DNA of 64,000 nucleotides from Trichopria drosophilae. Taxonomy: Eukaryota > Arthropoda > Insecta > Hymenoptera > Diapriidae. The notes under the pieces were generated by a model. The model was not told the DNA's origin. It ran no database searches and saw only the letters and a program-made list of their open reading frames with translations. Both the position numbers and the translations under genes were made by a program. The stretch covers positions 196,524,001 to 196,588,000 of the forward strand of contig CM059582.1 in assembly GCA_030407085.1 (NCBI GenBank), read 5' to 3'. Of the stretch, positions 20,458 to 33,073 are shown in pieces (the stretch's first letter is position 1; each line of letters starts with the position of its first letter).

Positions 20458-22046
20458 CCCGCTAAACAATATTCCGTTACAGCAACATCTTTGAAACGTC
20501 GCATTATAGCCATGCGACCAAACTTGTTTCATTACAAAAACATTTTTGGGACGTCCTTGGAACCAGAAATGTCCTGCCACATTTACGGTTTTTAAATAAC
20601 GTTTCATTCGTAACGTACCTGCGACGTTTGAAAACTATACATCCAACGTTGTAAAAACGTTACATTAAACGGTCATAAATAAAAATTATAAGAAATTCGA
20701 CGAATTATTTTATTCAATTCGAATTTTATTATTATTTATGTATCGTTAGATATGTTATGAAAGAATGTAGTTTTATAATTTTACTCGCAAATAAATCTAT
20801 GAATCTAAGAAAAATCCGTCCCGACCGAGGATCGAACCCGGGTCTACCGGTTACAACGCTGACGTCTTAACCACTACGCTACGCTCGCATACGTATTACC
20901 ATGCGAACGAGAGCTCTTATACTCAATCGTAGAAGGCTTCTTGATAAATGCGGGTTTAGTTTAAACAAGATATGTTTAATTAATTTTGTCATTTCTATAT
21001 TGGGAATAATAATATTTTAATATTATTTGACTATTTTGTAGTAATTTATTGTAATTTAAATAAATATTTTTAAGATATCCGTATAATATTTTTTTTAAAC
21101 GAAATGGATTAATAGACACTGTTTAAAAAATGTAAAGTTAATTGACACACGTATATTTTACAAATGCACTACTTGGAAATAAGTTATGAAATTACGCGGA
21201 TATTAAAATTAACACAAGTGAACCACTTTTTAAATTATGAATTAAATTTAATACACTTTACATTAAAAATAATAAGGTGCGAGTTATTTTTCTGGACAAG
21301 TGACGGAAATTTACAAATTTTGTACATAAATATATTAAAAGCGAACGAGTTTTTTAAAATAAATACACTGTATATATAAAATGCATATTCTCTAAATATT
21401 ACAAAACCCGTTTCAATTTCAAATGTGAAGTATAACAATAGTTCAATTTCACTTCATTGCAGTCTCAGCCTCAAATTACTCTATATTTTAAATTAATTTT
21501 TGTAGTAATATTACAAAAAAAATATTGAATTTAATGGACATCAATGTATTTAAGTTACACACGTATAAGAAATAAAAAGAACAAAATTAATAATAGCAAA
21601 TATTATGCACCAGAAAAAAGAATAACTATAAGAAGAAAAAGATTGCATGTAAATCATGCTAATATACGAAAATAAATGCTGCATTCGAAAGCTTCCGAAT
21701 CTTGATGGCGAAGTCTGAGATGGAACCGGCCGAAACGATAGAAGATATGCAACAAATCATGTCTACGAAACGTTGCATTCGTAACATTACATGAATGTTA
21801 CGTTAGTAACCTGAATGCGACGTTTTAAATTTTCTTGGTGATTTTGTGACGTTGCAGAAACGATTCCATAAAACGTTTTTGAAACTGTTATAAATTGACA
21901 TTCTGGTAATGTTACGCATTACCTTTACGTATTTAGATATCGTGCAACGTCGTGTAAACGGCATCAAGAAGTTGTTACGAAACGTTACGTTTTTGCCATA
22001 AATGGGATAACATGTAACGTTTCATTTACGTTACATGTTTAGCGGG
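20458..22046. mobile_element. 1.6-kb terminal-inverted-repeat element inserted in another repeat
   Basis: The ends are CCCGCTAAACA (20458-20468) and its exact complement TGTTTAGCGGG (22036-22046). Subterminal regions are full of ACGTT/AACGT motifs in both orientations (20.5-20.67 and 21.76-22.04 kb). The flanks join into a sequence like 2636-2790 (GGAATTGAAAAG...GAATTAA, then CCATTAACGACA), so it was inserted in that older repeat. It holds the tRNA-like copy at 20.8 kb. No transposase is evident in 21.0-21.7 kb. Confidence 0.7.
20817..20966 (-). mobile_element. tRNA-derived (SINE-like) repeat, copy 2
   Basis: Minus strand: GCGAGCGTAGCGTAGTGGTTAAG gives an A-box-like block and CCCGGGTTCGATCCTCGG a near-perfect B box. 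The 3' part after the B box is short and does not pair with the start. The upstream AAACTAAACCCGCATTTATCAA is shared with the 16.25 kb copy. This copy is better preserved. It could be mistaken for a tRNA gene, but no acceptor stem forms. Confidence 0.6.
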
Positions 22047-22213
22047 AACATATATCCTGAACTCCATTAACGACATTCTGGAATTTGAAAATTTATAATA
22101 AGGTTATGGCTCCATTTTTTATTCCTATATCCGGATTGAAATTCATTGAATACACAATTTTAATGCCTCCGAATGCCTCCGTAAACAAAGTGAGGTTAAG
22201 TCATAATTTAATA

Positions 22214-22416
22214 CAGTAGGACCTCTCTTATACTAATTAGTAAAGTTTTTCAAGATGGCGCCGACCTCTCTAATTTTCCCCTTACCCCCACTTACTTTGC
22301 TTGCGAGCTTGTGATTCGTGGACAATATTTTTCGTTGACTTTTCGTGTGATAGTGGGAGAAGATTTGTGGGGGAACTATTAGAATAAGAGAGGTTCGAAT
22401 AAGAGAGGTCCTACTG
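22214..22416. mobile_element. MITE with 18-bp perfect ends and TA target duplication
   Basis: CAGTAGGACCTCTCTTAT at 22214-22231 is exactly mirrored at 22399-22416, flanked by TA on both sides. The right end repeats its motif internally (AGAGAGGTTCGAATAAGAGAGG). 203 bp. TA flanks and CAGT ends fit Tc1/mariner-pogo type elements; the family assignment is an inference. The interior contains AGATGGCGCC. Confidence 0.85.
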
Positions 22417-22522
22417 TAACCAAAAAACTATTCCCTGCAAACACGGAAAGTAACAGTTATGTAATATTTACGTAAAGGTTACATTGTTACATAAATGTTA
22501 CACAGTTGTTACATACAGTAAT

Positions 22523-22752
22523 GCTCCCCTTAAGTCATACAGTCGGGGCAAGCAAGATGGCGGCATCTCCCCTTAAGTCATATTTCATAACATTCAATTT
22601 CAATGGTTTTGCAATGTAATTTTCTGGTACTTTTGGTACATTTGTTAGTTACATATTTATACAAAAACGTTACGCGAGCTATTGTTAAACACAACGCGTG
22701 ATTAGGGAATGCATAAGGATTTATAACCTATAAAATTATGACTTGGGGGAGC
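22523..22752. mobile_element. Degenerate MITE with CTCCCC-AAGTCATA ends
   Basis: GCTCCCCTTAAGTCATA at 22523-22539 is mirrored with few changes by TTATGACTTGGGGGAGC at 22736-22752, and a second CTCCCCTTAAGTCATA lies at about 22567. It lies close beside the 22.2-kb element. Target duplication unclear. Confidence 0.6.
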
Positions 22753-23013
22753 AAAAAATATGACTTACGTGTGTTTGCAGGGTTTTAATACCTCAATATT
22801 TCTCTATACTCCGAAATGTTCAATAAGGGAATTAAAAGATATGGATTGGAATTGAAATTTTAATTCCTCGCAATTCATTTTTGTTTGGTGGGGTCTATTA
22901 TATCAAAACATTTTTATTGAAAATTGTTGCAAGGTTTGTTGATATTTTAGAAATATTTAGCAATTAAGTAGTAATGTTATTTTGCAGAAAATGTTATGAA
23001 AATTCTTACTGTA

Positions 23014-23336
23014 CACAGAAAAAAAGTCTTAAAATTGTTACATCTCATATTAAGCACTGTAAAAGACTTAATTTCAGTCTAAAATTGAGCTAATTTTCTT
23101 AAATTAAGTCAATATTGCCCTTAAAATCTTGTTTTTAGTTTTTGGAAACTTACTTTCAATCAATATTCAGGTTCGAAATAAGAATTCTTATTCTATAAGA
23201 AACTTTGCTGTCTGAAAGTAAGACATCAAGCGCAAATATTAACTTAATTTAAGAAAATTAGCTCAACTTTAGACTGAAATTAAGCCTTTTACAGTGCTTA
23301 ATTTGAGATGTTACAATTTGAAGACTTTTTTCTGTG
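23014..23336. mobile_element. MITE with ~105-bp inverted repeats and TA target duplication
   Basis: It begins CACAGAAAAAAAGTCTT and ends AAGACTTTTTTCTGTG, flanked by TA at 23012-23013 and 23337-23338. Pairing continues through CATCTCA, TTAAGCACTGTAAAAG, TTAATTTCAGTCTAAA and GAGCTAATTTTCTTAAATTAAG. 323 bp, nearly all stem. mariner-like by its TA flanks; non-autonomous. Confidence 0.85.
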
Positions 23337-23339
23337 TAA

Positions 23340-26300
23340 GGGCATTTTTTTTAAATCTTTCAGTTTTCTTTTGATTTCAGATGATTTTTTTGAAGGATAT
23401 TAACGCGCGTCATTTTCATGGAAATTCTATAGGACAGTAAGACATCATCATCAATGTTCGACATTTTGAAATTAAAAAAATAATGGAAAAAGTTCCTGAA
23501 CATAACCTATGACATCCCCAACAACCAAGAAGAATAAGATCGTGTGATATTCCGTATTTGGCATATAATTTTCTTCTCGAAAATGTGCAGTACATATCAA
23601 ACTCGACCAAAAAATAAATTTCTTTTTCTTAAAAAGTTAGTAAATTTCCTGTAGAATACGCGTCCGAAAATTGTAATTATAGAGCATTTTAATTCGCTAT
23701 TTTATCATAAAAAATATATTCAAAGGTTTCATGTGATAAAATTTACAATAAAAAATTACATTTATATTTGTACAGAATCTCATATTCAATTCACGTTAAT
23801 ATATTCATATTAAAATGTCGTTTAACTAAAAGACTTCGAAAAAAGTCAAGTCCAAGGTAAATTCAAAACTTTAATGCATTTGATTGCTAGGAATTTACAC
23901 ATGCTCATTTTATTTTTTTTACATTCATTATTCAAATTTATGTTACGTCATAACACAACCTTCTTTTAATTATACTCAGTATTTCTAGGCACAATTCGTA
24001 GGGACACCGGAACCAAATTATCAGGTCAAGGACATCACACAATATACCTCCGAAAAGATCAGTAAAAAAATATATTAGATCGGAATCCGGAATATCTACT
24101 TAAGGTATAGAACTTTTGTACATATTAAAATGTAACAAATTTTATCTAAAAAATTTTAATTTCCTGTTCCATGTTTGTTAAACTAGAATCTTACAGTTTT
24201 TTAACTTTGTTGGACTAAAAAAATATGAACTATTTAACAAAAAATCAAATTTTTATCGTAAAATAAGTTTTTAAAAACTGGTCAAATTCCGATTTTTTGT
24301 TTTAAAGATGTGTTAATCCTCAATTTTTGTTTGTCTTTACTATTTTTTAGTTTAACTACAAATTTTAAGTGTTATTAAGGTACATTTTTAATAATGACGC
24401 TAAACGAAAAAAAGAATGTTTATAATAAATAGTAATTTTAGTATGTAAAAAAAGTTAAAAAACGCTCTTTTGGAATTGTATCCCCCCTTAAAATGAAAAC
24501 TCGTAATAACGGAAATTTAAAATGAATATTCTTACAACACAACCCTACGTAAGCTTCGAAAATTCTCCGCCAGAGAGCCCTAGTCTAATTGCGCATGGAG
24601 AATACGACCCTTCGTAATTGTTTTCTAGCACGTGACCCCTCCAAAAAATCTAAATATCCGATTTCTTTCGTCGCCCGATGCTTCATTTAAAAAGAAACTG
24701 ACGGAATTCAGCCGGCGAAATGAAAAGAAAAAACTACGCAGTATGCGATTACGAAATTGCTGGTTCAGAAATACAGCAGTTACCACATAAGCGGTAACTT
24801 GAGCATTTTATCAAACGCCCTAGTAGATTAAGGACTGCCACGATTCATAAAAAATGCAAAAACATGTAGATTATATTCGTCAAAATTCACAAAAACACGT
24901 AAGATTTTTATTTAAAAGATTTTTTTCCAGGAGTGACGTCGAATGTAAGGGCCTTTTTCCGAATCGTGGAGTGGGGAACGGCCGAAGGACAAAAACAGGA
25001 AACGTCGCAGGTGCCTTCGCAACTTTTACTCGCAATAAGGAGAAGGCACTCGCGGATGTCATATGGCGCATCTGACACGGTAGTGCAACTCTTATATTAT
25101 CCACAAGAGTGCAAGACATACGCATCGACTTTTATACAGGTTTCGACGAAGGTTTCATTTTTGTGAAATGTCTTTCCGGCATATTTTTCAGGTTAAAATC
25201 GATTTACCTGTGTAATTTTTAAAGAATTACGAAAATGAACTAGATTGTAGTCAAAATACAAAATAAAATGATAAAAAAATGTAAAATTGAGCAAAGAATC
25301 TAGTTTTTATTATTGGATATTGGTAAAAAAATAATAAGGTATAAGAAGATTATCGTATGTAGTCTTATTCTTATCCTTTGATCACGTTGTATAGAACCAC
25401 TTGAATTGCGTCTACAGTTTTAAACATAATTATGTGAATCTGTAAGTTTTCAATATTTACATTATATTTGTGACTATATCACAATTCATCGATGCACACG
25501 GAAAAGTTAATTGCTCCAACCGGTCGCTGAACGGACTCCAAATTTTAAGCATCAGTTACACAGAAAAATATGGAGTACCCACTTATAAGTAGGGCTCGAG
25601 AGCAAATTTGTTTGAGTGAAGCTCCAGTCGTGTAAACAAGTAAGTTATTTAGAACTTTCATAATGTAAACGGAAAACATCTTATGAGCAGTGATTATTGC
25701 ATAAAATAATCATAAACATCATTTGTGAGTACCGCCGTAAAGTTGAAGTAAATTTGTTACAAAATGTCTGCGATCACAAGTAACGAGATATAGCGAAACT
25801 GAAGAAAAACAAAGGGAACAAGAACAAAAAAAGTTGATGGAATAAAAAGTAAGAAATTCAAGAAAAGTACGAAATTCGTATCGAAAGATTTGAAAAAGTT
25901 CACAGTAGAAGATCGCACTTTCTTTTTTCGTTTTCACATAAATAATAATAATAATAATGATGAACATATTCATGAAAATAAAAAGAAATTAATCGCCCGT
26001 ATTTAATGAATCTTTCCAAATGTAATAACTATTTATCTAGTAGTACTATATATTATCGCTAGAGGGACACATAATCTGATAGTGGTCGAGTTATTTATTT
26101 TACATATATGCAGTCCGAAGAAATTAAAAGTTCTGTTTGCGATAATAATACATAAACAAGTTATTTACAGATTTTTTTTCATATTTAGTGGTTGACAACA
26201 ACAACCCAATATTTTAATTACGCTTTATAATGTTATTTGTTTGTAGTATAAGAACCGTATAACCAAGAATCTTATTTTTCACGAATTTAAATTTCAAGAG

Positions 26301-27470
26301 GTTAAGAAAGTTAAACACTTGATTTATATATATTTATCTAGTAGCTCTAAAAACAGTGGACCAACGTTCAGAAGTAAGGTTAGAATTATGTACGCATGCG
26401 CATATCTGTTCGATTAGTTCGTATGGGTCACGTGATTTCTATCACAAATTATTTTTAATGAATTCTTTCGTTGTAAAAAGGATTGTCATATTGTGAAAGT
26501 GATAATTTATGTAAAATTATGTTTAGAATATATAAAAAGAAGAATTCGGGGTTTTTAAATGTATTTTTTAATATTTTTATCTGTTACATTAATTCTTAAC
26601 CTAAAACATCAGAATTCATAATGCGTTATTGTGTTGTTATTTAGGATAAAGATTATTGTTTTTATATTATTTCTTTATTCTTTTATTCTAAACTATTTCA
26701 AAAAATTCTCGGTCAATTCTCAATAAAGTATTTTTTAGGAATTCATTAAGGGATATTTTGTTTAATTATGAGAAATAATTAAATTCTTCATAAATATTTA
26801 ACACTAATTAAAATTTAGTATAATTTGTTTTCCATAGCAAGAAATAAAATTAGCGTTTCAAGTAAGATATTCTATAAAAAATCCTGAAAATAAGGGTGAA
26901 GTTAAAACAACGAAACTACGAATCGTTTGGCTAATTCGAGAAGTACAGTGAAGTTTGCTCCGAAGATTAAATGCTTGTATAGCTTTCAGCCATTTTTTGA
27001 CGGTTGAACAGACGTCTGAAAAATTCTTTGAAACGCACCCAATCCCTGGCCCTTTTGTGTTCGACAATGTAGCGCCGCTCGTAAAATCAAAACCAAGTTC
27101 GAGAACAAAACTTCAGCAACATCTTTGTCTGAAGTATTTTTGTACTCATAGCGATCGCAATTTAGCAATACAATGGCGATAAGCCACGAGACGCGTTAGA
27201 ATGCGAATCGTTCTTGGAAAAAATTCTGTTAAAAAAAAAATCTGATTTCCAAAAACTACCTCCACTGTGCTTGGACTCGTTTCCGAACATTGAATGGACA
27301 GAAGTTCTTGAATGAGTGAAGTTACAGGAAGAATGTTGACATAAATCTAAGTAATTTTAACTTGTCTACAAAAAAATTATCTGTTTCGATAATTTAAAAA
27401 AAAAAACTCCAAACTGCGATATTCTTGACATCAAAAAGGTTAATTTTTTATGAGAAAACATTTTTTTTTG
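23340..27470. other. AT-rich DNA without a recognised gene
   Basis: Read on both strands. 24540-25170 is less AT-rich and contains a plus-strand frame (24933-25166) behind an acceptor-like TTTTTTTCCAG, but no family is recognised and an opposite-strand frame of similar length overlaps it. An AAT microsatellite lies at about 25942-25960. The rest shows no coding pattern, RNA gene or clear element. Confidence 0.4.
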
Positions 27471-27479
27471 TAGGCACGA

Positions 27480-29015
27480 TAAATCGAAAAGTCATTGGCG
27501 CGAGGTGAAAACGCAGATACACGTCGTAACTAAGCGCAATAAAGCAGCGATAACAACGAGCACTCGAAATATTTTCTCACGCTCCAGAAAATCGGGTTTG
27601 AAAGGCAGAAATCGGATCCCGTCGTTCGGAAAATGCAAATCCAATAAACTTTGGCCTCCCTTTCGCTCGTAAAGGAAAAGCTCGGTTCGACAATGCGAAT
27701 ATCGACGTCACGGGGCGCAAAACGATAACCGAGGCCAAATACGCCTTATTCCTCCAAAATTTATGTCGATAACTTAAAATGGAGTAAATTTTACCAGTTG
27801 CATGGTAATATCTACAAAAATTGGATTATTCTCGTTAAAAATGTCACTGGGGCTATAGCCCTAAGCTGAAGAATTATTAAGAATTATTATGAGTTCGCGT
27901 GGCTGACATATACATAGAAAGAAAGGGAGAGAGAGGAGAGAGAGGGGGAGAGGGAGAAGTGTTTTTGAATCCTGATGTTTTTATTTGATTGATAAATTTA
28001 TTAGTATTATTTTTTAAAGAGAGGAAATAAATATAAACGAAATTGTCGCAGAAAAAAAATCTGACGGATGACGGATTCGAACTCGCGACGTTCAGATTAG
28101 CTGATGCCTAGTGAAAACTTGTTTTATATTGAACCAAATTTTTGATTGTATTAACTTCGACAAGTATATGTCAATCAAATATTTAGTAAATCTAATCAAA
28201 TATTTGATTGAACGAATAAAATTTTATTTTTTTCTAAATATATTGTTGCGATTATTCAAGAAACCTGCCTCAAGTAAAATTCCGTTAAAATTACCAAATT
28301 TTTTTTGAAGTGTCCCATGAATCATATTTGCCATTTTTCCTTGCATTTTTGTATCCTTGAGGCAGTAGTTCTCGACATGGGGGGCAGGTATACAGACGGC
28401 GAGGTGGTCGGGACGTTTCCTTACGCTTCGGAAGCCTCGAAAAAGCGAACTTCGAACTCGCCGGCCGTGTATTTTTGCGTCGGGATACAATGGCGAAGTC
28501 CCGGGAAGGTAAGCAGAAACTTCAATGGCGTCCCTTTCGAAGGGTGTGAGCATCGCTCTCAGGATTTTTGAACGCATTCCACGGGGAAGAAGAGACGAGG
28601 ATCGGGGCCCTACGGAAGGAATCCTCGCATAATCGTTGGACCTCTCTTTCCCTCCTCCCGAAAATATCCATCTTCCTCTCTCTCGTGTCCGTTTCACCCT
28701 TCTGAAGTTACCGGTTTTAAGGAGGCCCCCCCTTTACTGTCTTTGTCTTTCTGTCGATTTCTCGCTCTGTCTGTCGGCATGTCCAACCAAACGGACCGGA
28801 GTCGACTATATACGAAATGCCGTCAATGAAACGGAAGTCGATATCTATGTATGCCCGTTTATCTGGCCTGCCGCGATACATATACATGCGAGACAGTAAT
28901 TTCGCTGTTATCGCCCCCAAGGATCTAAACGTCGAAGCTCTCTCTCTCCCATTTGACGATATACACCCTCAGCACCGACGCCACGTACGGAAAAAATTGG
29001 AAACCGATAAATAAA
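27480..29015. other. CpG-richer islands with GA microsatellite; no gene recognised
   Basis: 27480-27760 and 28340-29010 have many CpG and GC-rich words. 27918-27960 is a GAGAGA-type purine tract. Frames of 60-157 codons occur on both strands of 28224-29014 and overlap one another, as expected from composition; none resembles a known protein. A B-box-like GAGTTCGAATCC on the minus strand near 28075-28090 suggests a tRNA-derived fragment. Candidate regulatory or leader sequence; strand unknown. Confidence 0.35.
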
Positions 29016-29222
29016 CAATTGCTTTTATATTTCAGAATAAATAAGTCGACGAGTGATGGTGACAATGGTCAGTGCCGATTGAACACTCTTAGTTAAAACC
29101 TGAGACTTGTGTAGTCTACGACTATTGATATACTATCGCGGTGAAAGATGGTCGGGTCAGCTAATTAGGTGCTGAAGATATTTTCATTGTTGACACTATT
29201 TTCGCGGAAAAAGATATTCTGT

Positions 29223-29411
29223 ATTAGTCAAAAACTACTAGTGAAGGAATGAAAAGACGGAAAATTTAATTAGTATCATTGTACTAATAACAAGTCAAAT
29301 TTAACTAATTCATTTTAGTAATAAGATATTAAGGTATACTATTACTTAGTAGAATTTAACTAAGGAATTGGTAACGACTTTTCACTCCTTCATTAGTAGT
29401 TTTTGACTAAT
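29223..29411. mobile_element. Foldback MITE with ~32-bp ends
   Basis: ATTAGTCAAAAACTACTA and GTGAAGGAATGAAAAG on the left are mirrored by CTTTTCACTCCTTC and ATTAGTAGTTTTTGACTAAT on the right. 189 bp, AT-rich interior. The surrounding 29.4-31.0 kb is full of related ACTAATTAGT-like words. Confidence 0.75.
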
Positions 29412-32400
29412 TTGTTTTTAGGGAATATGTAAACAATTAGTAAATTCAAATTATGAATAAGTAGCAAAACTAGTACGTCATAGTTATTATAATTTGATTA
29501 TAGTTTTTACTAACTGAAATAGTCGTATCGATGAGTTAATTAAAATAACTACAAAAACTACTATTACTACTATTGAAAATATCGATAAATGATTTGAGGA
29601 AGAACATTTCAAAGTAATAGAGAGTCGCGATTTAAGCACTAGCGAGAATTTGCAACTAAAACGTAGCCCTCTATCGGAAAATTATAACGAAAGTTCCAAA
29701 TTCCATAAACATTAGGCATTAAAAAGTTTCTGTCATTACTTAAATTTAATACTTTAATAATTAAATGAGTTGAATAATTACGAACCTAACCTCAAAATTG
29801 CAAAAGCTATTTAAAAAACATTAAATGTATTTTATCGAAAGTTAGTTTCTTGTAATATTATAGGTAACATTTATTATGAAAACATGACAATTTATATTAA
29901 TTATATAAACAATTAGTTAACTCTACACGACTAAATATACAAATATAAAAAATATAAAAATAGAGTATTTATGAACGAAAGTAGTTAAATTTACTAAACT
30001 TTTAATAACCTTGAAATAAATTTACTAAAATAACTAAAAGTAGTCAAATTTATAATTTTTTGTTGTTAATTTAATTAATTTCAGAGCTGACTACAGTTGA
30101 TTTTTACCTTTATGAACTACTTAACTCTGTTAATTATTTCAAGTATTTTCAGATATTAACTACAGAAGTGATTGCCTTGAAACTCAAAAAGGACAGTGAG
30201 TCGGAAAGACAACTTTTAATTGGACAATTTCTTAGTTGAAACGAAAATTATATGATTAGTAAGTAATTCTAATTTTGTTGTATAAAGTACAAGTAAAGTA
30301 CAAACTTGTTGACTGAATTAATTTAACACTAAACACAAGAAAGTTCGCCGTTCGTAGATAGTAATAAAAAATTAATTTTAAACCTCAATTAGTACGGCCT
30401 GAAATCCTGGACAAAAGTCAATATTTATTAAAGGGTATACTAAGTAGTATTTAAGTAACTAAATTAATAGTTAACCATTTCTGAAGATACATAACAATTT
30501 TTAGTTTTAGTACGTCAAAATATATGATTGAACTGAAATGTTCTAATTGTTACGTTTTAATTAAATATTGTATAATAAATCTGCAGCTGTGGTAAATGCA
30601 AAAATGTGGTAATATTGACCAAATAAGCCAACGATTACTAATTGTTGTTTAAGTAATACAATTAATAACTTATATTTAGGTGCTAAATAACAGCCTCATA
30701 TTTAGTCAATATTTTTATTTAAGTATTAGTACATATCTAGTATAATATGATTAAGTATTAGTACATATACCATTAAAATTGTATTAATAAGTACTAATGC
30801 ACGTATTAATTTAGTTTACAACAGAATTTATTTATTCAATTAGGAACATTAAAAAATTAGTTGTTACTAACTATAAATATCACAATATTCTGTTTTTTAA
30901 AAATACTCGATAAAAAACTGTTTAATTTATATTCTACTAAGTAATCGACATCATAAATTGTAGAAACAAATTTAAAAAATATTGTAGCAGTTTTATCAAA
31001 TTTCAGATTCTTAAAATATTAATATATGATAAAATAAGGCAAAATATCTTAACATTAGTATAACTAATTCATTTAAATTCTCGAAATAAAAGAAATTAAA
31101 AAAGTTATCATTTTATAATATTAAAACTATTTAGGACCAACAAACTTGATTTTGTAAAATTAAATTGTATTTTTTCTAACGTTCTCACGATACATTATTA
31201 AAAAAAATTTCCTCAGTTGGATTCGAACCCTGTTACGCTCCTCATAATTTTTATTCTTCCGATTTTACATTTAACCATCTTAAAAAGAGTCCTGGAGGTA
31301 ATCAAATATCCAACTAACTGTATTTAATACTTTTAATCACATTATACAAGTCGACTTTTAATTTTGCGACGTTAAAAAAAAGTATTCTCTTGGAATCCGC
31401 CTGACGCACACGTCATGGTCGAAACTTCAAAGATGCACTATAAAAGAATGCATTCAGCTGACGAAATCCGAATGCAATTCTTCTTCTATTCAGATTCTAT
31501 GAACTCCACCTTCAAAATTTGGTTATGCAATAAAAGGACTATGACAATTCACATCCGGACTTTGGCGACAGCTGAAGTCGGTCAACACAAAGAAAGAGTG
31601 AAACTACGCAATAGGTGTATCTACACCTTGCTGAGTTAAAAAATAGATTTTTCGAAAATATTTAATGTTGGGAAACAGCTGCAGACTGGTGTCTTTGTGG
31701 TCCAAGATACGGACAAAAAGTAAGTTTATTGGACACGAGCGCTTTTAACGCGATTTTCTAGACATTATATTGATAAAAAATATTCTGCATTTGTCATTAT
31801 TTATAGTAAAGATTTTTTGAACACATAGTAAACATTGAAATACAGTATGGTAATTTTTCTCTGAGGAGGTAAAACTCACGTGTTTTGAATCGTTTACGGT
31901 ACGAGTTTGAAACTCAAGATGTGGTTTTTGCGAGAAAAACAGTTGTTAAAGTAATTGACAAGCAAATAAAACGTTGACTGCACACCATAAACAAAGTGTC
32001 AAACCGAAACTCGATGGTTGACAATTTACGAGATCCGTTTTTTTTTCTAGATCCACCGCAAAGTTTAGAGTCACATATTTTCTCGAGTGGTATTATTTCC
32101 TGTTTTGAAACTCTCAACTACCGTCAACGTGACGTTTTATTACCGAATTTTTCGAAACGATTGTGGGATTTTTTTTGCGCCGAACTCCTCAAAGAAGATT
32201 CGCTAAGAAGACGCGAGCAGGTAGTGTTTTTTTAAACAGGATTCCACTTTATGATGGAAAATTCGGACCCCGGATTCAGGAGGGACCAAGGAACTGCAAA
32301 GGATTTCCGTCGATGAAAAGCGGAGCGTGGTTAAGCATTGTGTAGCACAATGCCGACGTTAGCAGGTATGTGGCACGCAAAATTGTATATATTTGAATTT

Positions 32401-32950
32401 CAATTGGCCATTATTAAAAAGGAAGACTCGAGACAGTTTTTATTGAAATATTTTCAACGTTTTAGAATCCTCGAGTATTCGGCGGCGATGCCAAAGCGAT
32501 ATTAAGGAGGTACCTTATTATTTTACTGTCCTTAGGGTATTTTATCATATTTTTGCAATATTGTTTACTTCATTAGTTTTGTTTTTCTTTCGAAAGACTT
32601 TTAGGATGTTTTCCGGATATCGATTGTTACACGGTTATTTATTGACAGGTGTTTCACGAGAGAAAAACAACCCACGAAAGTGCAGCATCCAAGAAAATAA
32701 ACAAGCCATTTGTCATGTGAAGCAGGTAAAAATTACTTAAGCTCCACACATCCGGTGCAACAAATTTGTTTTTTCAGCTAGAAACTTATTTTTTTAATGT
32801 TTACTGCATGTGAGTGCAATTCGGGCTTCTTTGGTATCATATGCTTTATTAGTTTTACGAAATTTCTTTTTAAAAACTGTTTTTTCCGAGATTTTTAGTA
32901 TAATTTTACAGTTTGTTTATAGAATACTATTTTTCCGTAATTTTGGAGTT
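29412..32950. other. AT-rich DNA; weak exon-like and tRNA-like patches only
   Basis: 29412-31190 is very AT-rich with no coding pattern. At 31210-31225 a minus-strand B-box-like CAGGGTTCGAATCC may be a tRNA-derived scrap. At 32050-32220 a plus-strand open stretch (FSSGIISCFETLNYRQRDV, LLKEDSLRRREQ) lies between acceptor-like TTTTTTCTAG and donor-like GAGCAG|GTAGTG, but the next apparent exon does not continue in frame and no family is recognised. Confidence 0.35.
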
Positions 32951-33073
32951 TTTAAGTACTAAGTAAAATGCGACTGCGATACTAAAAGTATTTTTTTTTC
33001 AACAAGAATATACTTCAACATTTTTCAGGTTTTCTAGCGATTCGCGTGTGATTTTTCATTTAAGATTTTACTT

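Noticed and set aside
20817..20889. tRNA gene on the minus strand
   Set aside because: A and B boxes are good, but no acceptor stem or clean anticodon arm forms and a second degenerate copy exists, so it is a tRNA-derived repeat.
28224..28697. 157-codon minus-strand frame
   Set aside because: It lies in a CpG-rich island where all frames stay open longer; no domain, no clear splice support, and overlapping plus-strand frames.
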